From the NCBI RefSeq assembly GCF_036182465.1, contig NZ_CP108081.1, positions 3,596,001 through 3,660,000 of the forward strand: a stretch of 64,000 nucleotides of DNA, written 5' to 3'. Below, one piece after another: positions 26,218 through 33,656 of the stretch (positions within the stretch are counted from its first letter, which is position 1; the number at the start of each line of letters is the position of its first letter). The DNA is from Streptomyces sp. NBC_00258. Lineage in GTDB: Bacteria > Actinomycetota > Actinomycetes > Streptomycetales > Streptomycetaceae. Made by a program: the position numbers and the translations under genes. The notes below the pieces were generated by a model that saw only the letters and a list, made by a program, of their open reading frames with translations, was not told the DNA's origin and did not search any database.

Positions 26218-27255
26218 GTGTCCCTGCTGCCGCTCGACACCACCGTCCCCCGGGCGCTCCCCACGCCCGCCCCCGCTTCCCCTTCCCCGTCCCTCTCGCC
26301 GTCCCGCTCCCGCTTCTCCGCCGCCGCGCGCCTGACCCGCTGGGCGCTGAGCCTGCTCCCGCTCCTCCTCATCGGGGCGTGGGCGGTGCTCGACTGGCGT
26401 GCCGTCCGTGACGGCGCAGCCCGACTGGCCTCCGCCGACCCCTGGTGGCTGCTGGCCGCGGCCCTGTTCACCTGCCTGGGGTGGGTGGCCGCCGCGTGTG
26501 TGCGGCAGGGCGCCATACCGGACCGGCTGCCGCCGGGGCTGCTGCTCGCCTCCCAGGTCGCCGCTGGTACCGCGAATCACGTACTCCCGGCGAGCATCGG
26601 CGCCCACGCCGTCACCCTGCGCTTCCTGCAGGGCCGCGGCATCCCCCTGGCCAGGGCCACCGCCTCGCTCGCCCTGTACTCGCTGGTCAAGCCGATCGCG
26701 AAGACGCTGGTGCTGCTGGTCTTCATGGTGGCCTTCCCGGAGCTGCTGCACCTCGGTGAACTCGTCCCGGACGAACGGACCATGCTCCTGGTCGCCGGTG
26801 CCGTGACACTCGCCTTCGGCTCGGCCGCGCTGCTCGTGACCGCCGTGCGTCCGCTGCGCCGCCCGGCCCTCGACTGCGTACGCACCGCCCTGACCGACGT
26901 CCGGGGGCTGCACACCCGGCCGGCCCGGATCCTCGCCCTCTGGGGCGGTTCGGCCGCGACTCCGCTGCTCCAGGGGAGCGTGATCGCCACCGTCGGGTTC
27001 TCGCTCGGGCTCCCGCTGTCCTGGGCGCAGGTGATCCTCGCGCTGCTCCTCGCCAGTACGGCGGTCGGAGCCGTGCCCGCGCCCGGCGGCATCGGGCCGG
27101 TCGACGCGGCCCTGGTGTTCACCATGGTCGCGTTCGGCGCACCGGTCGGCATCGCCGCGGCGACCGTCATCGGCTACCGCGTCCTGACGGTCTGGGTACC
27201 CCTGCTGCCGGGCGCGCTGGTCCTGTCGATCCTGGTGCACCGCAAGGTGCTGTGA
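26218..27255 (+). CDS. lysylphosphatidylglycerol synthase TM-region/flippase-like membrane protein
   Basis: A 345-aa membrane protein of the LPG_synthase_TM (UPF0104) family: eight or so helices, with the conserved NHVLPASIGAHAVTLRFL segment and APGGIGPVDAAL near the C-terminus. No catalytic LPG synthase domain is attached, so the protein probably flips or transports a lipid rather than adding lysine. The N-terminal 35 residues are Pro/Ser-rich. GTG 26218 follows AAGGACG. It stands alone between the conservon and the convergent RpiB-like gene. Confidence 0.85.
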   Translation: MSLLPLDTTVPRALPTPAPASPSPSLSPSRSRFSAAARLTRWALSLLPLLLIGAWAVLDWRAVRDGAARLASADPWWLLAAALFTCLGWVAAACVRQGAIPDRLPPGLLLASQVAAGTANHVLPASIGAHAVTLRFLQGRGIPLARATASLALYSLVKPIAKTLVLLVFMVAFPELLHLGELVPDERTMLLVAGAVTLAFGSAALLVTAVRPLRRPALDCVRTALTDVRGLHTRPARILALWGGSAATPLLQGSVIATVGFSLGLPLSWAQVILALLLASTAVGAVPAPGGIGPVDAALVFTMVAFGAPVGIAAATVIGYRVLTVWVPLLPGALVLSILVHRKVL

Positions 27256-27293
27256 GCCGCGCCGGACGACGGGGCCCGGCCACGAACCAGGAA

Positions 27294-27749
27294 CTACGAC
27301 TCGACTGTTCCGAGGTCGAGCCGTCCGACATGGGCCACGTTCCCCCGGTCCTCGGCGTCCTCGCTGGCCTCAGCGGCGAACCAGGCGTCGAGGATCTCCT
27401 TGAGCAGCGGCTCGGACGTCAGCCGCAGACTGAGCGCCAGCACATTGGCGTCGTTCCACCGCCGCGCGCCCTGGGCGGTGTACGCGTCCGTGCACAACGC
27501 GGCCCGCACGCCCGGCACCTTGTTCGCGGCCATCGACGCCCCGGTGCCGGTCCAGCAGCACACGACCGCCTGATCGGCCCTCCCGGCAGCGACCTCACGA
27601 GCCGCCGTCGCCGAGCACACCGCCCACTGCGGATCGTCCCCGGGGCGCAACGCCCCGTGCGCCAGCACCTCGTGACCGCGCCCGCGCAACTCTTCGAGAA
27701 GGGCGCGGGCGACGGGTTCGTCCATGTCGGAGGAGACGGAGATCCGCAT
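27294..27749 (-). CDS. RpiB/LacAB-family sugar-phosphate isomerase
   Basis: A 151-aa protein of the RpiB/LacA/LacB fold: MRISVSSDMDEPVARALLEEL, CCWTGTGASMAANKVPGVRAAL and NDANVLALSLRL correspond to the family blocks. The usual active-site Cys lies in the CCWTGTG segment. Family members isomerise ribose-5-phosphate or allose-type sugar phosphates. Start ATG 27749 follows CCGAGG. It is the last gene in the minus-strand run after msrB. Its exact substrate is not clear. Confidence 0.85.
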   Translation of the reverse strand: MRISVSSDMDEPVARALLEELRGRGHEVLAHGALRPGDDPQWAVCSATAAREVAAGRADQAVVCCWTGTGASMAANKVPGVRAALCTDAYTAQGARRWNDANVLALSLRLTSEPLLKEILDAWFAAEASEDAEDRGNVAHVGRLDLGTVES

Positions 27750-27814
27750 GCCTCGGAGCCTACTCAGCGGATGACGGCGACGCAGTACCGCTGTTTCGTC
27801 GCCGCCCTTCCTGA

Positions 27815-28222
27815 TCAGCCCTCGTCGGGCGTCAGCCGCAGCGAGACGCTGTTGATGCAGTACCGCTGGTCGGTCGGGGTCGCATACCCCTCGCCCTCGA
27901 AGACGTGCCCGAGATGCGACCCGCACCGGGCGCACCGCACCTCCGTCCGCACCATCCCGTGCGACCGGTCCGCGATCAGCTCGACCGCGTCGGACTCCTT
28001 CGGGTCGTAGAAGGACGGCCAGCCGCAGTGCGACTCGAACTTCTCGGTGGACGTGAAGAGTTCAGCGCCGCAGGCGCGACAGGAGTACACGCCCTTCGTC
28101 TTGGTGTCGGTGTACTCGCCGGTGAACGCCGGCTCGGTGCCGGCCTTGCGCAGGACCGCGTACTCGGCCGGGTTCAGCTCCGCGCGCCACTGCTCGTCCG
28201 GCTTCTCGATGTCGTACGACAT
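27815..28222 (-). CDS. msrB: peptide-methionine (R)-S-oxide reductase MsrB
   Basis: A 135-aa cytoplasmic enzyme that repairs methionine-R-sulfoxide in proteins. Zinc is held by C48, C51 (CRAC), C97 and C100 (CARC), and the catalytic Cys is C122 in RYCINSVSL. Length and motifs are standard. ATG 28222 follows GAGGGG; a TTG 9 nt upstream is less likely. It lies 28 bp after murC on the same strand and may share its transcript. Confidence 0.95.
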   Translation of the reverse strand: MSYDIEKPDEQWRAELNPAEYAVLRKAGTEPAFTGEYTDTKTKGVYSCRACGAELFTSTEKFESHCGWPSFYDPKESDAVELIADRSHGMVRTEVRCARCGSHLGHVFEGEGYATPTDQRYCINSVSLRLTPDEG

Positions 28223-28250
28223 GAAGCTCAACCCCTCAACTCAGGTACGG

Positions 28251-29639
28251 CTACTTCGACAGGCGGGTCAGGATCTCGGGTCCGAGGTCCGTCACGTCAC
28301 CCGCGCCCATGGTGAGAACGAGATCACCGGGCTTCGCCATTCCCGCCACCACCGCGGGCACGTCCGCCTTGTCCTTCGCGGGCGTCACGTCCGCACCCGC
28401 GGCCCGGGCCGCCTCGATGATCAGCTCGCTCGTGACGCCCGGGATCGGGTCCTCGCGGGCCGGATAGATGTCCAGCACGACCGAGGCGTCCGCCAGGGCC
28501 AGGGACTCGCCCATCTCCTTGCCCAGCTCCTGGGTGCGGGAGAACAGGTGGGGCTGGAAGACGACCAGCATGCGGGCGTCACCGGCCGCCGCGCGCATCG
28601 CCTCCAGGTCCGCGGTCATCTCCGTCGGGTGGTGCGCGTACGAGTCGATGACCTGCACGCCCGCCGCCTCGCCCTTCAGCTGGAGCCGCCGCTTGACACC
28701 CGTGTACGAGGCGATGGCCGGGGCCAGCTCCGCCGCCGGGATGCCGAGGGCCGCGCCCGCCGCCAGCGCCGCCACCGCGTTGTGCGCGTAGTGGCGGCCC
28801 GGGACCGAGACCGTGAAGGTGAGCGGCGAGCCGTCCAGCTCGACGGTCACCTCGCTCTTCAGTCCCTGGGCGACCACGGACAGGACACGTACGTCCGCGT
28901 CCTCGGACTCGCCGTACGTCACCACCCGGATGTCGTCCGAGAGCCGCCGGGTCAGTTCGCGCGCGCCCTCGTGGTCCGCGGTGATCACCAGGGTGCCGCC
29001 GGGCACGATCCTGCCCGCGAACGTCTCGAAGGACTCGTAGATCTCGTCCATGGAGGCGTAGTTGGCGTGGTGGTCCAGCTCCACGTTCAGCACGATCGCC
29101 ACCTCGGGCGCGTACTTGTGGAAGCTGCGGTCCGACTCGTCGGCCTCGGCGACGAAGATCTCGCCCTCGCCGTGCAGGGCGTTGGAGCCGGGGACGTCGA
29201 GGTCGCCGCCGATCGCGTACGAGGGGTTCAGGCCCAGGGTCGACAGGGAGACGGCCAGCATCGACGTCGTGGTCGTCTTGCCGTGGGTGCCCGCGACCGC
29301 GATCGGCCGCAGGCCGTCCATCAGACGGGCGAGGGCGTCCGAACGGTGGACGACCGGGATGCCCAGCTCGGCGGCGCGGGCCAGCTCCGGGTTGTCGGCG
29401 CGGATCGCGGACGACACGACCACGCAGGTCGCGTCGTCGGCGAGATGCCCGGCCGCGTGGCCGATGTGCACCGTCGCCCCCAGCGCGCGCAGGGCCTCGG
29501 CGGTCGCGGACTCCTTCGCGTCACTGCCCGCGACCTCGGCCCCGCGCTGCGCGAGGATCTTCGCGATCCCCGACATCCCGGCACCGCCGATGCCGATGAA
29601 GTGCGGTCGGTCCATGGCGGTGGGAAGACCGGGTGCCAT
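28251..29639 (-). CDS. murC: UDP-N-acetylmuramate--L-alanine ligase MurC
   Basis: A 462-aa Mur ligase that adds L-alanine to UDP-MurNAc using ATP in the cytoplasm, the first amino acid step of peptidoglycan. N-terminal nucleotide-binding loop HFIGIGGAGMSGIA, ATP P-loop AGTHGKTTTTS, central EADESD and NVELDHH, and C-terminal SYAHHPTE are all present. ATG 29639 follows GGGAG. It lies outside a dcw cluster, as an additional or relocated murC beside msrB. A dispersed repeat lies upstream between it and the preceding gene. Confidence 0.95.
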   Translation of the reverse strand: MAPGLPTAMDRPHFIGIGGAGMSGIAKILAQRGAEVAGSDAKESATAEALRALGATVHIGHAAGHLADDATCVVVSSAIRADNPELARAAELGIPVVHRSDALARLMDGLRPIAVAGTHGKTTTTSMLAVSLSTLGLNPSYAIGGDLDVPGSNALHGEGEIFVAEADESDRSFHKYAPEVAIVLNVELDHHANYASMDEIYESFETFAGRIVPGGTLVITADHEGARELTRRLSDDIRVVTYGESEDADVRVLSVVAQGLKSEVTVELDGSPLTFTVSVPGRHYAHNAVAALAAGAALGIPAAELAPAIASYTGVKRRLQLKGEAAGVQVIDSYAHHPTEMTADLEAMRAAAGDARMLVVFQPHLFSRTQELGKEMGESLALADASVVLDIYPAREDPIPGVTSELIIEAARAAGADVTPAKDKADVPAVVAGMAKPGDLVLTMGAGDVTDLGPEILTRLSK

Positions 29640-29731
29640 ACGTGTTTCTCCCAGGATTTCGGTACGACGGTGAGCACGCCCCGCGAAAGAACGCGGCCCC
29701 AGCCTATTCGGTGCGCCGACAGACACCCTTG

Positions 29732-29764
29732 AGGGGCGCGGGGAACTGCCCGACCAGCCCCCAC
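29732..29764 (+). repeat. dispersed 33-nt intergenic repeat, copy B
   Basis: The core matches the copy at 38761-38793 at all but one base (ACTGCCCGAC in place of ACTGCGCGAC). The left hairpin arm is degenerate. It lies in the 162-bp gap upstream of murC. Confidence 0.8.
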
Positions 29765-29801
29765 GCACCCGCAGCCGAAACTCAGACCTCCACAACCCCA
29801 C

Positions 29802-30275
29802 TCATGACTTGCTGTGCGAGAACAGCTTCAGGACCGGCACCCCCACCTTGTGCCGAGCCCGCGAGGCCCAGTCCCGGTGGAAGAACTCCTCCACGTAATG
29901 AGGATCGGTCAGCACGATGACCTCATCCGCGTCGATCTCGTCCACGAGCCCCTTCAGCGCATCCAGCGGATGATCCTCGATCAGCCGCCCCTCCGCCTCG
30001 CTCCCCGCCGCCCGCAACGCCACCAGAGACACCTCCAGGGCCTTCTGTCCCTGGCCGACGGCCTCCTCGCCCTCGGGCGTCTCATGCTCGCGCGCCGCCT
30101 CGTCCAGCTCGCCGAGCGCCACGTCGTCGATGGCCCGCAGCAGCCGGTCCGCCTGATCGCCGCGGGGCTGGAGCAGCACATGGAAAGCGACGTCCTCGTC
30201 ACCGTGCAAGCTGGTGACGAACTCCACGTCCGCGGACGTCAGGGCCTTCTCGATCATCAGTACGCTTGTGAACAC
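29802..30275 (-). CDS. conserved actinobacterial protein of unknown function
   Basis: A 157-aa acidic cytoplasmic protein, with blocks MIEKALTSADVEFVTSLHGD, FHVLLQPRGDQADRLLRAID and ADEVIVLTDPHYVEEFF. The last part resembles nucleotide-binding UspA-like folds, but no motif settles function. Homologues have been labelled indole-3-glycerol phosphate synthase in some genomes; the TIM-barrel active site of that enzyme is absent, so that label is rejected. GTG 30275 has AAGGG at 8 nt; ATG 30293 is possible. Confidence 0.8.
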   Translation of the reverse strand: MFTSVLMIEKALTSADVEFVTSLHGDEDVAFHVLLQPRGDQADRLLRAIDDVALGELDEAAREHETPEGEEAVGQGQKALEVSLVALRAAGSEAEGRLIEDHPLDALKGLVDEIDADEVIVLTDPHYVEEFFHRDWASRARHKVGVPVLKLFSHSKS

Positions 30276-30382
30276 GACAGGCGCCCTTCTCATCCGTGGG
30301 CCGTCCGTAGGCCCCTGCGGAAACCATCCTGCCCCGTAACCGCACGGGTACTGCGAGATTTAGTGTGCCCAGCGAAAGTCAA

Positions 30383-30401
30383 ACGGAACGGATGATTCCG
30401 T
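30383..30401 (-). terminator. ACGGAA-N7-TTCCGT hairpin with T-rich tail
   Basis: Read on the minus strand, a 6-bp stem with 7-nt loop lies just after the RibD-like gene stop and is followed by TTGACTTT. It likely ends that transcript, though the stem is short. Confidence 0.5.
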
Positions 30402-30409
30402 CTATTTGG

Positions 30410-31228
30410 TCAGGTCCGACGGTAACGGCTGAACAGGAACCCGGCCTCCTCCAGCAGAGACGTCAGCTCGAAGCGCCTCGGCACGGCCACCGGAGGGCCG
30501 CCGGCGATGCGTTGGGCGTCGCCCGCGGTGAGCATCGGGGACACCGTCAGACACAGCTCGTCGAGTACCCCGGCCGCGACCAGCTGGCCCAGCAGCCGGG
30601 GCCCGCCCTCGGTCAGGAGCCGGTACAGGCCCCGGTCGGCGAGCGCGCGTACGGCCCGGGCCGGGTCCACGCCCATGCCGTCACCCGCGATCACGACCTG
30701 CGCGCCGGCCTTCTCGGCGGCGGCGATCCGGTCGGGGGCCGCCGCGGCGCCCGTGAGCAGGAGCGTGGGGACCACGGGCGAGGTGAAGAGCGGCAGCGAG
30801 AAGTCCAGGTCCAGGCTCGCGCTCACCACCGCGATCGCCGGGGCCGGACCCTGCCCCGCCGCTTCCCGGAGCGCGGCGAAGTCCTCCCGCGCGCGTGCCG
30901 GGCGGTAACCCTCCTGGCGTACCGTTTCCGCACCGACCACCACAGCGTCCGCGAGCCCACGCAACGTGCCGAAGATCCGCATGTCGGCGGCGCTGGAAAT
31001 GGGCTGCGAACGCCCGTCGTGCTGGGCGGCACCGTCGAGCGTGGACACCATATTGGCCCGCAGCCACGGCTCCGGTCCCGCTGGGCCGGAGCCGGACGGA
31101 TAGGCGTACGCCGCCGCCAGCTCCTCCAGCGCCCACTCCCGGTCGGCCCCGTCCACACCGGCCGTACCAGGGGCCCCGCCCGAGTCCCGGGCTGCTGTCT
31201 CGTCGGTCACAGGGAACAGGCGTCGCAT
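30410..31228 (-). CDS. RibD C-terminal domain reductase (pyrimidine reductase family)
   Basis: A 272-aa NADPH-dependent reductase of the RibD_C/DHFR-like fold: WLRANMVSTLDGAAQ at the N-terminal side, VVVGAETVRQEGY, and LTEGGPRLLGQLVAAGVLDEL. It lacks the deaminase domain of bifunctional RibD, so the native substrate may be another pyrimidine or related compound. ATG 31228 lies 37 bp from the divergent ZapE start, with very short or no leader. CAGACT, a plausible -10, lies 7 nt upstream of the ATG. Confidence 0.88.
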   Translation of the reverse strand: MRRLFPVTDETAARDSGGAPGTAGVDGADREWALEELAAAYAYPSGSGPAGPEPWLRANMVSTLDGAAQHDGRSQPISSAADMRIFGTLRGLADAVVVGAETVRQEGYRPARAREDFAALREAAGQGPAPAIAVVSASLDLDFSLPLFTSPVVPTLLLTGAAAAPDRIAAAEKAGAQVVIAGDGMGVDPARAVRALADRGLYRLLTEGGPRLLGQLVAAGVLDELCLTVSPMLTAGDAQRIAGGPPVAVPRRFELTSLLEEAGFLFSRYRRT

Positions 31229-31265
31229 GTCGTGCAGTCTGGCACGGCCCGTACAGTGGGGAACC
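31229..31265. promoter_or_regulatory. 37-bp divergent promoter, possibly leaderless both ways
   Basis: TACAGT at 31252-31257 fits a -10 for the plus-strand gene and lies 8 nt before its GTG; CAGACT on the other strand lies 7 nt before the divergent ATG. With these -10 elements transcription would begin at or near both start codons. GGGG before the GTG could instead serve as a weak ribosome site. Confidence 0.4.
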
Positions 31266-32366
31266 GTGTCAACCTCCACCAGCGCCTCCGGTCTCGACTC
31301 GATAGCCGACGCGGCCCCGTCGTCCCTGTGTGCCCGCGAGCCGCACGTTCCCGCGGACCGGCTGGTCGCCGAGATGGTGCCGCCGCCGCGGTTCGACTCG
31401 GTCCGCTTCGATACGTACATTCCGGACCCGAACCAGCCCAGCCAGACCGAGGCCGTCCACGTCCTGGACGCCTTCGCGGCGGGTCTCGGCGGGGCGCGGG
31501 CCGCCGGCTCCGGCAAGCGGGGCTTCCTCGGCTTCGGCAGGAAGGCCGCGAAGGCCCCGGCCGGCCCCCGGGGTGTCTACCTCGACGGCGGCTACGGCGT
31601 CGGCAAGACGCACCTGCTCGCCTCCCTCTGGCACGCGACCCCCGCCGAGCCCTCCCTCAAGGCCTTCGGCACGTTCGTGGAGCTGACGAACCTGGTCGGC
31701 GCTCTCGGCTTCCAGCAGACCGTGCAGACACTGAGCGGCCACCGGCTGCTCTGCATCGACGAGTTCGAGCTCGACGACCCCGGCGACACCGTCCTCGTGT
31801 CCAGCCTGCTCGGCCGGCTGGTCGAGGCGGGGGTGGCGCTCGCCGCGACCTCCAACACCCTGCCGGGCAAGCTCGGCGAGGGCCGGTTCGCCTCGGTCGA
31901 CTTCCTGCGCGAGATCCAGGGCCTGTCGGCGCACTTCCGGTCGCTGCGCATCGACGGCGAGGACTACCGCCACCGCGGACTGCCCGAGGCCCCGGCCCCG
32001 TACTCCGACGAGCAGGTCACCAAGGCCGCGTACGCGACGCCGGGCGCCTCGCTCGACGACTTCCCGCATCTGCTCGACCACCTGGCCCGGGTCCACCCCA
32101 GCCGGTACGGCGCGCTGACCGACGGGATCGCGGCGGTCTGCCTCACGGACGTCCGGCCGGTCCCGGACCAGTCGACCGCACTGCGGCTCGTCGTCCTCGC
32201 CGACCGTCTGTACGACCGCGAGGTGCCGGTACTCGCCTCGGGCATGCCCTTCGACCGGCTGTTCAGCGAGGAGATGCTGAACGGCGGCTACCGCAAGAAG
32301 TACTTCCGCGCGATCTCCCGGCTCACGGCGCTGGCGCGGGACGCGAAGGGCCTCGTGAAGGGCTGA
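31266..32366 (+). CDS. zapE: ZapE/AFG1-family ATPase
   Basis: A 366-aa cytoplasmic P-loop ATPase of the AFG1/ZapE family, linked in E. coli to Z-ring dynamics. Walker A is GGYGVGKTHL, Walker B LLCIDEFELDD, and the family segment SNTLPGKLGEGRF is present. GTG 31266 is chosen because it closely follows a -10-like TACAGT; a start 39 nt upstream would run into the divergent gene. A PhoP-type or other regulatory region follows the stop. Confidence 0.88.
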   Translation: MSTSTSASGLDSIADAAPSSLCAREPHVPADRLVAEMVPPPRFDSVRFDTYIPDPNQPSQTEAVHVLDAFAAGLGGARAAGSGKRGFLGFGRKAAKAPAGPRGVYLDGGYGVGKTHLLASLWHATPAEPSLKAFGTFVELTNLVGALGFQQTVQTLSGHRLLCIDEFELDDPGDTVLVSSLLGRLVEAGVALAATSNTLPGKLGEGRFASVDFLREIQGLSAHFRSLRIDGEDYRHRGLPEAPAPYSDEQVTKAAYATPGASLDDFPHLLDHLARVHPSRYGALTDGIAAVCLTDVRPVPDQSTALRLVVLADRLYDREVPVLASGMPFDRLFSEEMLNGGYRKKYFRAISRLTALARDAKGLVKG

Positions 32367-32408
32367 GCAACCGCCGTGCCCCAGCCGGTTTCCGGCCTGC
32401 CACCAATG

Positions 32409-32494
32409 CTCTTCAGCCCTCTTCAGGCTCTCTTCAGGGTGAAACGTTAAGTTAACCCTGCAAACAACTTCACCAGTTAACGTTCATGTTGACG
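32409..32494. promoter_or_regulatory. phased CTCTTCAG repeats and AT-rich GTTAAC-type sites
   Basis: CTCTTCAG occurs three times, starting at 32409, 32419 and 32430, that is 10 and 11 bp apart on one helix face. Then follows an unusually AT-rich stretch with GTTAAC at 32451 and three tandem GTTNAY units GTTAAC, GTTCAT and GTTGAC at 32476-32493. Such spacing suits a response regulator of the PhoP kind; identity is not proven. It lies between zapE and a secreted-protein gene. Confidence 0.5.
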
Positions 32495-32532
32495 TGAGAG
32501 CACTTGACCTGAAGCCGGCCGAGAGGGGGAGC

Positions 32533-32907
32533 ATGTTACGAGGTACGACGGCCCGGACCCTGTTTGCCGTTCTCGCCGCCGTCCTGCTCGCCCTGCAACT
32601 CTCCGACCCTGCTTCGGCGTTCGCTTCCGCGCATGCGACACCTGTCACGGGCCCCAAGAGCAAGGCCGAGTTCGTCACCTGTGGCGAGGCCCTGCACCCG
32701 GGCAGCCCGACGGGTCCCCTGCGGACCCGTGACCGGATCCGCGTCGCGGACCACGTCCCCCAGTCACCCGCGCGTCCACTGCTCTGCAAGGACCCCGCGA
32801 CCTATCACGACGACCCGTCGCACATCGCCGCTCCGGCGGTGCACCACCGTACGACGAGATCGTCGACAGCCCATTCCGCGGCGGCACTTCAAGTGTTCCG
32901 CTGCTGA
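32533..32907 (+). CDS. small secreted protein with TTA codon at position 2
   Basis: A 124-aa protein of unknown function with a clear signal peptide (LFAVLAAVLLALQLSDPASA, residues about 10-30) and a short mature part with Cys in VTCGE, LLCKD and the last residue. ATG 32533 is chosen because AGAGGGGGAG precedes it; an in-frame GTG at 32494 is weaker. Codon 2 is TTA, the leucine codon read only by the bldA tRNA in Streptomyces, so translation may be tied to development. The AT-rich repeat region upstream is its promoter. No homologue is recognised. Confidence 0.7.
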   Translation: MLRGTTARTLFAVLAAVLLALQLSDPASAFASAHATPVTGPKSKAEFVTCGEALHPGSPTGPLRTRDRIRVADHVPQSPARPLLCKDPATYHDDPSHIAAPAVHHRTTRSSTAHSAAALQVFRC

Positions 32908-33065
32908 CGACCCGACCCCCACCGGGAACGAAGCGACTCCGACCTGACCCACCCTCACCACGCCACGTCCGCCGAGCGCGTTGACGTGGGGTCATGTCGC
33001 CGTACCCGCATGCGCTCCGTTTTGTACACCGACGCGCCCTGTGACGCGCCAGGAGGAACTGACAC

Positions 33066-33656
33066 ATGCAGCCCCTCATCGATCACGCACGCTCCTTCCG
33101 CAAGCAGTCCGCGGACCGCCCGGAGGAGTTCGCCCGTCTCGCCGAAGGCCAGTCCCCGCAGGTCCTGTTCATCACCTGCTCCGACTCCCGGGTCGTCCCG
33201 GCCCTGATCACCGGAGCCCGGCCCGGTGAACTCTTCGAACTGCGCACGGCGGGCAACATCGTCCCCCCGCACACCTCCTCGCAGCCCACCAGCGAGGCTG
33301 CCACCATCGAGTACGCGGTGGAGGTGCTCGGAGTCGCGGACATCGTCGTCTGCGGCCACTCCCACTGCGGTGCCGTCGGCGCGCTGGTGCGCGGCGACGA
33401 CCTGACCGCCGTACCCGCCGTACGCGACTGGCTCGCGCACTCCACTCCCCGGCCCGAAGGCGCCGTCGAGGATCCGGCCGTCGCCGAGGCCGTGCAGAGC
33501 CACATACTCACCCAGCTCCTGCGACTGCGCTCCTACCCGTGCGTGGCGCGGGGTCTGACGAGTGGTCAACTCCGTCTGCACGGCTGGTTCTACGAGGTGC
33601 ACACGGGCTCCGTACTGGCGCACGACGTGCACGCCGACTCCTTCGAGGAGCTGTGA
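33066..33656 (+). CDS. beta-class carbonic anhydrase
   Basis: A 196-aa zinc enzyme interconverting CO2 and bicarbonate. Ligands are C38, H98 and C101 (CGHSHCGA), with D40-R42 in TCSDSRV as the catalytic pair. Length matches the compact bacterial form. ATG 33066 follows AGGAGG. Its stop overlaps the start of a SulP transporter gene, so the pair is co-translated, and a joint role in bicarbonate supply is likely. Confidence 0.95.
   Translation: MQPLIDHARSFRKQSADRPEEFARLAEGQSPQVLFITCSDSRVVPALITGARPGELFELRTAGNIVPPHTSSQPTSEAATIEYAVEVLGVADIVVCGHSHCGAVGALVRGDDLTAVPAVRDWLAHSTPRPEGAVEDPAVAEAVQSHILTQLLRLRSYPCVARGLTSGQLRLHGWFYEVHTGSVLAHDVHADSFEEL

Noticed and set aside
29802..30275. Indole-3-glycerol phosphate synthase
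   Set aside because: Homologues carry this label, but the protein is far too short and lacks the TIM-barrel active-site residues.
30276..30382. TTGACT/TAAAT promoter pair for the conserved unknown gene
   Set aside because: The spacing between the boxes is too short for a standard promoter.
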